Made by a program: the position numbers and the translations under genes. Below the pieces are notes generated by a model. It had not been told where the DNA came from and made no database searches. It worked only from the letters and a program-made list of their open reading frames with translations. This document shows positions 41,885-51,400 of a stretch of DNA of 64,000 bases, piece by piece (within the stretch, counting starts at the first letter, position 1; the number at the start of each line of letters is the position of its first letter). The DNA comes from Mycoplasmatota bacterium (GTDB lineage: Bacteria; Bacillota_I; Bacilli_A; Acholeplasmatales; Acholeplasmataceae): contig JANKMU010000006.1 of the NCBI GenBank assembly GCA_024650045.1, positions 20,183 to 84,182 on the forward strand, in the 5' to 3' direction.

Positions 41885-43666
41885 TTACGCAAATTGACTT
41901 TGATATAACTCATTATAAAAGCCTTTTTTTGCAATCAACTCATCATGTGTGCCTTGTTCTATGATATTTCCTTCATGAACGACTAAAATAAGATCAGCTT
42001 TTTGGATTGTTGATAAGCGATGAGCAATCACAAAGCTTGTCTTATTTTCCATTAAAGCAAGCATCGCTTTTTGAATTTGTACCTCAGTATGTGTATCCAC
42101 ATTTGAAGTTGCTTCATCTAAGATAAGCATCTTAGTTCTTGATAGCATAGCTCTAGCAATAACTAACAATTGTTTTTGACCTTTTGATATGCTTAAGCCT
42201 TCATCAGTTAAGATTGTATCGTATCCTTTAGGTAGATGCGATATAAACGTATGAATTCTAGCTTTCTTAGCTGCTTCTTCAACTTCTAATCGACTGACAT
42301 CACCATTGCCATATGCAATGTTTTCATAAACCGTTCCGTGGAAGATCCAAGTGTCTTGCAAGACCATTGAAAATGCCTTTCTAAGACTCTTTCTTGTTAA
42401 GTGTCTAATATCAATACCATCTAAGTAAATATGGCCTTGATCGACATCATAGAAACGCATTAATAGATTCACAAGTGTTGTTTTACCACCACCTGTAGGT
42501 CCTACGATTGCGATGACATTACCTTTAGGTGCTTTTAAATTCACGTTATTTAAGATGATTTGGTTTTCTAAGTATCCAAATGATACATCCTTAAATTCAA
42601 TATCGCCTTTGATATCTTTAACTTCTAATGCATCTTCAATATCTTTAGGTTCTTCTTCGTGGTCTAGGACAAGGAAGACTCTTTCAGCAGCTGCGAGTGC
42701 ACTTTGAATTTCTGCAATAATATTAGACATTTGGTTAATCGGTCCAGAAAATCTTCTTGAATAAAGGGTAAAGGCTGTTAAGTTACCTAAAGTCATACTA
42801 CCCATAAAATATAAGATACCCCCAAAGACACCTACTAAAGCAACCGATAAGTTGGAAATAAAGTTAACAGCAGGTCCTACGGATGTTGCATAATATCCTG
42901 ATTCGTATGAAGCAGTGGTTGCTGCTTCATTGATTTCATCGAATTTTTCCAATACTGCTTCTTCTTGTACATAAGATTGAATGGTACGTTGACCCGTAAT
43001 CATTTCTTCAGCAAAACCATTCATTTCACCTAATTTTTGGTTACGAATACGATATTTCTTTTTCACGATTTTTGATAATACTTTGGTGATAACAATCGAA
43101 ATAGGAATCGTTAATACAAAGACTAATACTAATATAGGTGACATAATAAGCATCATCACAAACGAAATCGTTACTGTAATGACTGATGTAAAGATGTTAA
43201 AAACATCATGAGCTAATGATGTATTAATCGTATCAATATCATAACTCATCTTACTAATAATATCACCGGTCTGATTTTGATCGAAATAAGATATTGATAC
43301 ATTATTTAATTTATCGAATAAGTCTTGTCTCATTTTTTTGACAACACTTTGAGAGATCTTCACCATAGATATAGATAGCAAGTAGTTCAGTAATGCACTA
43401 ATTAAATAGAACCCAACCATAAGTCCAGCAAAGAAAAATACGCGTTCAAAATCAACACCATCTTCCATCGCACCAATCGTGCGACCTGTTAAGTAAGGTC
43501 CAATTAATGATAAAACATTAGCAACAATCGTTAGAATTAATGCTAGAACTAACTTTGTTTTATAAAAATATAAGTAACTCCATAGTCTTTTTAAAACATA
43601 GGCTTTATTTTTAGCTTTTTGAGAACCGTCATTTCTGCCTCTGCCTTGTTTACCTGCATACATCAT
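41885..43666 (-). CDS. ABC exporter half-transporter, subunit with canonical Walker B
   Basis: 593 residues: six membrane helices (about 40-320) and a C-terminal nucleotide-binding domain with Walker A GPTGGGKTT, Walker B MLILDEATSNVD, H-loop IAHRLST. The signature is SISKGQKQLL rather than LSGGQ, a degenerate form. This complements the partner at 43663, whose Walker B lacks the catalytic Glu. Together they form a heterodimeric exporter of the LmrCD/BmrCD/TM287-288 class with one degenerate ATP site. Substrate unknown. Overlaps the partner by 4 bases. Confidence 0.92.
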   Translation of the reverse strand: MMYAGKQGRGRNDGSQKAKNKAYVLKRLWSYLYFYKTKLVLALILTIVANVLSLIGPYLTGRTIGAMEDGVDFERVFFFAGLMVGFYLISALLNYLLSISMVKISQSVVKKMRQDLFDKLNNVSISYFDQNQTGDIISKMSYDIDTINTSLAHDVFNIFTSVITVTISFVMMLIMSPILVLVFVLTIPISIVITKVLSKIVKKKYRIRNQKLGEMNGFAEEMITGQRTIQSYVQEEAVLEKFDEINEAATTASYESGYYATSVGPAVNFISNLSVALVGVFGGILYFMGSMTLGNLTAFTLYSRRFSGPINQMSNIIAEIQSALAAAERVFLVLDHEEEPKDIEDALEVKDIKGDIEFKDVSFGYLENQIILNNVNLKAPKGNVIAIVGPTGGGKTTLVNLLMRFYDVDQGHIYLDGIDIRHLTRKSLRKAFSMVLQDTWIFHGTVYENIAYGNGDVSRLEVEEAAKKARIHTFISHLPKGYDTILTDEGLSISKGQKQLLVIARAMLSRTKMLILDEATSNVDTHTEVQIQKAMLALMENKTSFVIAHRLSTIQKADLILVVHEGNIIEQGTHDELIAKKGFYNELYQSQFA

Positions 43667-45408
43667 TTTTGCTCACCTCCTAATTGGTAGTAAGCAATTT
43701 CTTGATACATGACTGATGATTGCATTAACTCATCGTGGGTACCACTTGCTAGTATTCTTCCTTCATCAACCAATAAAATCATATCTGAGTTTCTTAAACT
43801 ACTAATGCGTTGTGCAATAATAATCATCGTTGTCTTTGTTAATTCTTTTTTAAGTGATAAACGCATTTTCATATCTGTTTGATAATCAAGTGCAGATGAT
43901 GCATCATCTAAAACCATAATATCTGGTTTACCCGCAACTGCTCTAGCAATTAAGACACGTTGTTTTTGACCACCTGATAAGTTCATACCTCTTTGTGCCA
44001 TTTGCAGATTCATATCATCTTTTTTATCATAAATGAATTCAGCTTGAGCAACGCGTGTTGCAAGCTCAATATCATCATTGGTAATGACATTCCGATTAAA
44101 CTGGATATTTCCATAAATACTATCAGCAAAAATCAAATCATTTTGGAAAACAACACCAATTCTCTTTCTTAAATCGTTTTGTTTGATGTCTTTAATGTTT
44201 TTCCCATAGATTAAGATTTCCCCTGAATCGACATCATAAAAACGCATTAAAAGATTAATAATCGTCGTTTTACCAGAACCGGTTGCGCCAATAATACCTA
44301 ACGTTTGTCCTTGATAAAGTTTAAATGAGACATCAGTTAAATTACTTTCTTTTTGTGTATAAGAAAATGATACATTTCTAAATTCAATATGTGGAACATC
44401 TGATCTTACTTCTACAGGTTCTGTTCCATCTTTCATATCATCTGGTAAATTTAAGACTTCATCAATACGCTCACCTGATGCAGTAGCTCTTGATGATAAA
44501 ACAAAGATTCTTGTAATACTCATCATCGCATTTAAGATAATGGTGAAATAAGTCACAAAAGCCATAATCTGTCCAATTTCAACTAAACCAGCACTTAAAC
44601 GATAAGCCCCAACGATTAAAACAATAATTAATCCCATATTCATCACGGTTTGCATTAAAGGATTGATCTTAGCCATCGTAATCGTTGCAGTTAATTCTGC
44701 ATCAACCGTATCTTGATTGGCGTTATTAAACATTTGTTTTTCATGTTCGTTCATCGATAATGCACGAACAACTCTTGCACCTGATATATATTCTCTAAGT
44801 TTACGGATCATTAAATCAATATACTTTTGAGTTTTCTTATATAAAGGAATCCCTTTTCTTGAATAAAAATAAACAATCACAATAATTAATGGTAGCATAG
44901 CGACCATAATTAAAGTTGTGATTGGATCAAGCAATAAAGACATTAAAATACCACCGATTAATAAAACCGGTGCTCTAACCCCTAAACGCTGCATCACTGC
45001 TGTTGCATGATACATATTATAAGTATCTGTTGTCATTCTAGAAATTAAAGAAGGTCTAGTTAAGGCATCTACTTGATTAGCAGATAACCTTTCAATTTTA
45101 AAGAATAAGTCATGACGAAGTTCTTTAACTGCAAGAGCAGCAATCATTTCAGCTTTTCTATTTGCTGCTACATTTAAATATAAACCAAGAAAAGCGATGA
45201 TTACCATCGCTGCACCTAACATATATAATGAGTTTAAGTTTGATGTTGTATCTTCTCTAAGTCTAGGAATTTCTACATCAATCATATAAGCAATGATCCA
45301 TGGCAAAAATAAATCGGCTAACGCACCAACTGACTTAAAAGACAGTGAAATTGTGAGCATTCGCCAATATGGTTTTACCAATCTTAAAATCATTTTCATA
45401 GTAGCCAC
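43663..45408 (-). CDS. ABC exporter half-transporter, subunit with degenerate Walker B
   Basis: 581 residues: six-helix membrane domain and NBD with Walker A GATGSGKTT and a canonical signature LSGGQKQR. Walker B IMVLDDASSALD has Asp where the catalytic Glu is expected, marking the non-canonical site of a heterodimeric exporter. First gene of the pair; translation probably begins at GTG 45408 with GAGG upstream (ATG 45399 would be too far from it). Confidence 0.92.
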   Translation of the reverse strand: MATMKMILRLVKPYWRMLTISLSFKSVGALADLFLPWIIAYMIDVEIPRLREDTTSNLNSLYMLGAAMVIIAFLGLYLNVAANRKAEMIAALAVKELRHDLFFKIERLSANQVDALTRPSLISRMTTDTYNMYHATAVMQRLGVRAPVLLIGGILMSLLLDPITTLIMVAMLPLIIVIVYFYSRKGIPLYKKTQKYIDLMIRKLREYISGARVVRALSMNEHEKQMFNNANQDTVDAELTATITMAKINPLMQTVMNMGLIIVLIVGAYRLSAGLVEIGQIMAFVTYFTIILNAMMSITRIFVLSSRATASGERIDEVLNLPDDMKDGTEPVEVRSDVPHIEFRNVSFSYTQKESNLTDVSFKLYQGQTLGIIGATGSGKTTIINLLMRFYDVDSGEILIYGKNIKDIKQNDLRKRIGVVFQNDLIFADSIYGNIQFNRNVITNDDIELATRVAQAEFIYDKKDDMNLQMAQRGMNLSGGQKQRVLIARAVAGKPDIMVLDDASSALDYQTDMKMRLSLKKELTKTTMIIIAQRISSLRNSDMILLVDEGRILASGTHDELMQSSVMYQEIAYYQLGGEQK

Positions 45409-45424
45409 ACATCCTCTTCATTAA

Positions 45425-45462
45425 AAAATATATCATATTTTAGCCAAAAAATGATATATTTT
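45425..45462. promoter_or_regulatory. Perfect inverted repeat upstream of the ABC exporter operon
   Basis: Arms AAAATATATCAT and ATGATATATTTT (12 bases each, 14-base gap) lie in the 73-base gap between the exporter start and the preceding stop. It could be an operator or an AT-rich terminator of the 45482 gene; a T run follows the second arm on the minus strand. Confidence 0.4.
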
Positions 45463-45481
45463 AATCTATTTAAATGATATT

Positions 45482-45874
45482 TTATAAATTTGTAAGAACT
45501 TGATAGCCTGAATCAAAGACTATATTAAAATCTGTAACAGTTACTTTTTCTTGATCCAGTACTTCTAAATAGTGACATCCCTTAGCAAGCGTTCGATCGA
45601 TAAATCTTTCATCATTTTTAAGCTGGTTAGTCTCTAGGATTATAATAAGACCTGTATCTGTTCCAATGTCATTAAACATACCATCTCCAGATGCAGTTCT
45701 TGTAATATAAAAATCAAGTCCATCTAAATTTATTTTTTGAAAGTTATTCATATCTTTATAAAAGATTTCATAAAGCTTATTGCTTAATAGATCTCCATCT
45801 TTATTCTTCTTAATGATTAAACCAGGATCTCCAATATAATATAAGCCTTTAGGTAATATATATAATTTAGACAT
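45482..45874 (-). CDS. Hypothetical cytoplasmic protein
   Basis: 130 residues from ATG 45874 (AAAGGAAC upstream). A compact, probably all-beta/alpha protein with KGLYYIGDPGLII near the N-terminus, DGMFNDIGTDTG centrally and FNIVFDSGYQVLTNL at the end. No membrane segment or signal. I do not recognise the family with confidence. It overlaps the 3' end of the endonuclease I gene by 8 bases, so the two are coupled, perhaps as a regulator or inhibitor; that is speculation. Confidence 0.68.
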   Translation of the reverse strand: MSKLYILPKGLYYIGDPGLIIKKNKDGDLLSNKLYEIFYKDMNNFQKINLDGLDFYITRTASGDGMFNDIGTDTGLIIILETNQLKNDERFIDRTLAKGCHYLEVLDQEKVTVTDFNIVFDSGYQVLTNL

Positions 45875-46838
45875 TGTATTGTTCCTTTCTTTCAATAATC
45901 ATCATCGTCATTGTATATGAAAAGACTGAAAGATTAGGATTAACTTCTTCAACAGGTTCTATAAGTTCATCAATGGTTTTTCCTTCCCATATTAAATGAA
46001 CATATTCTGGTTTATCAATAAATGGATTCCGATTACCTTGTGCATCATAAATATGTTGATTTCTATTTCTTTCAAAGTCATCAACAGGATCTTCTTTGTG
46101 CCACTGAATCAGTAAAGATAGTTTACCCATCTTTGTTCCATCCATTGTATAGTGGTTAGATGTATCATCTAGGTCATCATCAGTTAAGATTAAGAAGTCA
46201 TACATGGTTGCCATATAAAATAAGATTCTAGCAACATCACCTTTATGTTCATCACCAGGATAAAACCCTCCATCATCTGTGGTTTGATAACCACCAGAGG
46301 CTTCGGAATAAAATCGATCACTACGGCTACTATTAACTGCTGGAGTGATTGCTCTTAAGTTATGAAGGTCACTACCTTGATTTCTACCCGATTGCGTCAC
46401 ACGGTCCATCCCTAACCTTGAATTTGGCCAAACGTGTTCTCTATGCCATGAAGTAGAATCCCATACTGCATCAACAAGTACACTATCATAGATGTTCCAA
46501 ACTTTAGTTGGATCATCTAAACTTTGATCTGCAAGTTCTAAGTGAACTCTTGCATCATCATAGGTTGTAGGTTCAAAGTTTGTTGATAGTATATTCCTTA
46601 ATTCATTGGTTAATGAGTTTCCAATTAAGTTATTAGCTGAGTCATAATAGTCGCCACTATCGACAAAGGTATAGTAATAAAAACCCTCATCGTTTTGAGA
46701 TGTTCCATACGTCGGTGGTGTCGCTTGTTCTTGATTAACATACCAATATCCAACGGCAGCAATAATCAAAACAAGAAGTATATTTAATATCTTTGGTTTT
46801 TGTCTCTTTCTTCTAGGTGTATATTTTCTTCTCGCCAC
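45867..46838 (-). CDS. Endonuclease I family secreted/membrane-anchored nuclease
   Basis: 323 residues. A basic N-terminus (MARRKYTPRRKRQKPK) and one helix (about 17-34) form a signal anchor, placing the domain outside the cell. The His-Me finger nuclease core is present: WHREHVWPNSRLG, NQGSDLHNLRAITPAVNSSRSDR, and YPGDEHKGDVARILFYMATMYD. These match endonuclease I/BsnA-type non-specific DNases. Translation starts at GTG 46838 behind GGAG. Likely used to degrade external DNA for nucleotide salvage, as reported for other wall-less bacteria. Confidence 0.9.
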   Translation of the reverse strand: MARRKYTPRRKRQKPKILNILLVLIIAAVGYWYVNQEQATPPTYGTSQNDEGFYYYTFVDSGDYYDSANNLIGNSLTNELRNILSTNFEPTTYDDARVHLELADQSLDDPTKVWNIYDSVLVDAVWDSTSWHREHVWPNSRLGMDRVTQSGRNQGSDLHNLRAITPAVNSSRSDRFYSEASGGYQTTDDGGFYPGDEHKGDVARILFYMATMYDFLILTDDDLDDTSNHYTMDGTKMGKLSLLIQWHKEDPVDDFERNRNQHIYDAQGNRNPFIDKPEYVHLIWEGKTIDELIEPVEEVNPNLSVFSYTMTMMIIERKEQYNV

Positions 46839-46920
46839 GGTGTATCACTCCTTAATAAATATAATTCATTATATCATAATGGTTGTTTCATTATGTTTTC
46901 ATTGATAATCATAAATAGAA

Positions 46921-46949
46921 TTGACTTTCATTATTTTTTAAGTTAAAAT
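46921..46949 (+). promoter_or_regulatory. Promoter of the tRNA gene at 46976
   Basis: -35 TTGACT (46921-46926), 17-base spacer, -10 TAAAAT (46944-46949), 27 bases before the tRNA. Confidence 0.6.
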
Positions 46950-46975
46950 CGATATTGCATTGAATGAAATCTAAT

Positions 46976-47049
46976 GCCTCCATAGTTTAATGGTAAAACG
47001 CAGCAATGGTAATGCTGAAATACAAGTTCGATTCTCGTTGGAGGCACCA
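46976..47049 (+). tRNA. tRNA-Thr (anticodon GGT), atypical
   Basis: Cloverleaf by eye: acceptor GCCTCCA/TGGAGGC, D-stem GTTT/AAAC with a short loop AATGGTA, anticodon stem CAGCA/TGCTG around ATGGTAA (anticodon GGT, T33 present), variable loop of 4, and T-arm ACAAG-TTCGATT-CTCGT with one A-C mismatch. CCA is encoded. The short D-loop and 4-base variable loop look more like a tRNA-Gly body, so identity rests on the anticodon. Confidence 0.8.
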
Positions 47050-47192
47050 TTTAAACATTAACTTTCAAGTTTAGAATAAGATGAGTTCTTATTTTATTTA
47101 GGAAGTTTTTTTTATTTGTATATGAATATTAATATCAGTTAAATTGTTTTATAATTAACACATATATAAATAACATAAGAAGGACAATAACA

Positions 47193-48374
47193 ATGGATAA
47201 CACATCAAAAGTTAAATGGTCAACTTTTCTAAAAGATGTTTTAATTTGTTCATTAGGTGCTTATGGAGGACCAGAAGCACATTATGGTGTCTTTACAGAT
47301 CAAATGGTCACCAAGAAAAAATATTTAAATGAAGATGAACTTGTAGAACTTATCGCTTTAACGGGTATATTACCTGGACCAAGCAGTACACAGACAATTA
47401 CATCGATAGGTTATAAAGTAGGAGGTCCTCTTCTAGCTTTTTTAACATTATTGGTTTGGGCAGTACCTGCGATTGTTGTTATGACTTTATTATCATTTAT
47501 GTACTTCTTTTTAAGTAGAAATCAAATAGATACTGATGTTTTAAGATATATAGGACCGATGGCGGTAGGTTTTATTGCAGTTGCTGCATACCGTATAGGT
47601 AGAAAAGTTGTTAAAAACAAATTAACACTGTTTTTATTTATCCTAGGGATGGTAATACCTTACTTTTGGACCATGGCATTTATCTATCCCCTCATATTAC
47701 TTACAGGTGGAGTCGTCTATTTATTGGTATCAAATGAAAAAAATTTATGGCACAAAGTAGAAATGCGACCACCATGGAAATATTTTATCGCTTTTGTAAG
47801 CCTTGCAGTTATAGGTGTCATATTAACGACAATATTTGATTATCGACTGTTTTTCTTATTTGAAAGATTTTATCGTTTTGGTTATTTAGTCATTGGTGGT
47901 GGACAAGTTGTTGTTCCTTATATGGTAACTGATTTGGTCGATGTCCACCAATTCATGACCCTTCAAGAGTTTTTAACAGGTTTTGGTATTGTCCAAGGTA
48001 TTCCAGGACCCATGTTTAGCTTTAGTGCATATGCAGGTGGTATGTCCTCAAGGGACTTAAGTAGTTTTCAACAAGTCTTAGGTGCTTTGATAAGTGGGAT
48101 AGCTATCTTCTTACCTGGTACTTTACTCATCTTTTTTGTTTATCCGATATGGGCTAGTCTAAGATCGATGAAAGGGATTAAAGTGGCCTTAATAGGGATT
48201 AGTGCTGTTGCTGGTGGTTTAATCGCGATTGCGGCATTTAAACTGATGCAAGACAGTGGATTTTATCTAGATAATATATTAGTGTTAATGGTAACGATTA
48301 TTTTATTACTCACTAAAAAAATACCCGCACCATTTATAGTGCTAGTATCTATAATATTAGGATTTCTTATTTAA
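47193..48374 (+). CDS. Chromate transporter (CHR) family protein
   Basis: 393-residue, two-domain CHR membrane protein with about ten helices. Each half carries the conserved motif: LGAYGGPEAHYGVFTDQMV and GILPGPSSTQ in the first, GGGQVVVPYM and VQGIPGPMFSFSAYAGG in the second. Long-chain CHR proteins export chromate in some bacteria, but many relatives have other unknown anion substrates. It follows the tRNA and precedes the helicase gene, both on the plus strand. Confidence 0.92.
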   Translation: MDNTSKVKWSTFLKDVLICSLGAYGGPEAHYGVFTDQMVTKKKYLNEDELVELIALTGILPGPSSTQTITSIGYKVGGPLLAFLTLLVWAVPAIVVMTLLSFMYFFLSRNQIDTDVLRYIGPMAVGFIAVAAYRIGRKVVKNKLTLFLFILGMVIPYFWTMAFIYPLILLTGGVVYLLVSNEKNLWHKVEMRPPWKYFIAFVSLAVIGVILTTIFDYRLFFLFERFYRFGYLVIGGGQVVVPYMVTDLVDVHQFMTLQEFLTGFGIVQGIPGPMFSFSAYAGGMSSRDLSSFQQVLGALISGIAIFLPGTLLIFFVYPIWASLRSMKGIKVALIGISAVAGGLIAIAAFKLMQDSGFYLDNILVLMVTIILLLTKKIPAPFIVLVSIILGFLI

Positions 48375-48444
48375 ACAGCTATCTACTTCTTTTTATATTC
48401 TATATATCTTGGTATAATGAAACAAAACCAATCAGGTGATTAAT

Positions 48445-51400
48445 ATGGCGATAAAAAAGAATCAATTGCTTGAAGACTTAAGTGAACTCAGAGAGACCTT
48501 AAGAACAAAATTAAAATCAGAAGGTGAAAAAAAGCCTGTGTGTAGTGATGAAGCACTTATTGAGATGTCTAAAAGAAGACCATCTCGATTAAGTGACTTT
48601 TTAGCGATTCCTGGACTTGATCGAGACTTTCTAGATTTATATGCACATTTATTCTTAGACCTTATTCTAGCATATAGTAACATAGACATTCGTTCAGTGA
48701 AGGTTTCTTCTCACGCTCATGGTGTCTTAGATCGTTATAAAGATCGTTTAACCGATATCTCTAAATCAAATCCTAATTTATATATGGGTAAGATTCAAAA
48801 GATGCTTAGTTATGATTTATATGATGAAGAAAAAGTTTTAGATCTTGAACTCTTTTTATCAAGAAAAAAGAATATTTATACATTTGATGTATCTGATGAA
48901 TCTATCTTTTCTCATTTAACAACATTATATCGCTTTGTGAATAAAGATTATAAAGATTATGGTACCTATCATTTGTATCTAGCATATCCTTATGTAGAAG
49001 GTATTTTTAGAAAAGATGCATTTCCGATTAAAGCACCTCTTGCTTATATGCCTGTAACTTTAGAAAGAAATAGAAAATCATATAGCATGAAGTTTGATTC
49101 AGATAAAGATTTAGTTTTGAATCGTGATTTAGTCCTTACATTATCTAAAATGGAAAAAGCATCACTAGATATCGTGATGCCAGATATTTCAGATTTATCT
49201 TTTAAAACAATCAATGATGTTATCTTACCTTATTATAATACTTTAGGATTATCTTTATCGATTTCTAAGAAAACATCTTTTATACCCTATGTTAATGAAC
49301 GTAAAGATATGTTTCTAAGAAATCGTGCATCTAAGTTTATCCTTAAACCTTATATAACCATGGGTAGATATCAACTCTATTCTTCTATGATTCAAAAAGA
49401 TATGTCTAAAATCATTGAAACAAAAACTTATAATGAGTTATTGGAAGGTTTGATTGATGAATCGCATTTATACGATAAAGAAAAACCACTTCATGTTACT
49501 TTATCAAATAAAAACACTGATGAGTCTAAGTTAATCTATATTAACGATATAAACTTCTCACAAGAAAAAGTTATTGAGATGGTTGAAGAAGAAAAAAAGG
49601 TTGTTATATGGGGACCTCCTGGGACAGGAAAAAGTCAAACCATTACTTCTTTGATTGCCAATCAAGTCTTAAGAGGAGAAAATGTTTTAGTCGTTAGTGA
49701 AAAGAAAGTCGCTTTAGATGTTATTTATGCAAGACTTGGAGCATCATCAAAATATGCTTTAATGATTGATGATGCATCTGCCAAACAAAAGTTTTATGAT
49801 CAACTTTCTAATTTCATTGATCAAAAACCTACAGCTCGTACCCATAATAATGATGTCTATCGACTTGAAGAGTCTATTAAGGAGCTAGATGATACGTTTA
49901 ATCAAGCTATTAAATTGCTTTATCAAAATAAAAAACAAGGTCGACCAATCGCTTATTTTTATAATAGATATCTTAAAGATAGAGATGTGATTGAAAAACT
50001 TACACCTAAATATATTTATAATACAATGAATCAAGAAATTGATAACATCGATTTTGATGCTATTGATTTATTATCTACAGTTTTTGATAAGGATGCAAAA
50101 TTAAAGACATTTCTTGATTATCATGAAGTTCTTAATAAGTATCCTTGGTTTGGTAAACTTGAAACTAAGATTACGAGAAGCAGTTTAATTGAATTTAACC
50201 GTTTTATGGTTGAATTAAAAAGTTATCATGAACAATCTGATAAAGCATGGATATTCAAGCGTAGAAGATTAAAGAAAGCTTTCTATGAAAAGCACGCTAT
50301 GCGTCTATCTTTTATGAGTCAAAGAAAAGCAATTGATAAAAAGTTATTAAAGACTTTGATGACAGATCAAAGGTTTGCTGATTATTTAGCGACTTCAGTG
50401 AAGTCTTTAAATAAAACTAAGACGAATTATTTAAAACTTCCAGCAATTGCCATATCCTTTATTATTCTATTGCTTCGTGATTCATTATTTAAGTCTATTG
50501 AGCAAATAGAAAAGCATAGAACTTATATTCTAGATGCTTATATCACTGGCTTTTTAGAAGACTTTAAAGCAAGACATCAAAAGTATCTTTTTATTATTGA
50601 TGATTATGAAAAGAAAATGAATGAACTAAAATCTTTAATTCGTGAAAAACAAGAGGTCACAAGAGAATCATTTGACATGAAGTTATTTAAACATGCTTAT
50701 GACTTTTCTAATACAAAACGCATTATGGATATTAAAAGATTGCTTGAAAGTGATAAGAAGCCTAGCATTAAAGCGTTTTTTGATTTATTTTATATTGAAC
50801 TATTCTCTCACGTGCGTGTTTGGTTATTAACACCTGAAGCAATCAGTTCAATCTTACCTTTGAAATTTAATTTGTTTGACCTAGTCATTTTTGATGAAGC
50901 ATCACAAATGTATGTTGAAAAAGGTATACCTGCGATTTATCGAGCTAAAAAAGTTGTTATCGCTGGTGACCCTAAACAATTAAGACCTTCTTCTCTAGGA
51001 TTCGGTAGACTAGATGAAAATGATTTATTTGAAGAAGATGAAATTATTACGAATGTAGCTTATGATGCTAAAAGTTTACTTGACTTAGCACGTTATAAGT
51101 ATAAAGAAGCTTTACTCAATTATCATTATCGAAGTCAGTATCAAGAATTAATCGAATTTTCCAATCATGCATTTTATGAAGGAAAATTGATTATTTCTCC
51201 AAATGTTTCAAATCCTACAAAACCTCCGATTTCTTATGTTTATGTTAAAGACGGTACGTTTATTAACAAAAGAAATGTTGCTGAAGGTCATGCTGTTGTT
51301 GAACTGTTAAAGAAAGTGTTAAAAGAAAAAGATGAAAAAGAATCTGTTGGTATTATTACATTTAATAGTACACAACGAGATTTAATTATGAACTTAATTG

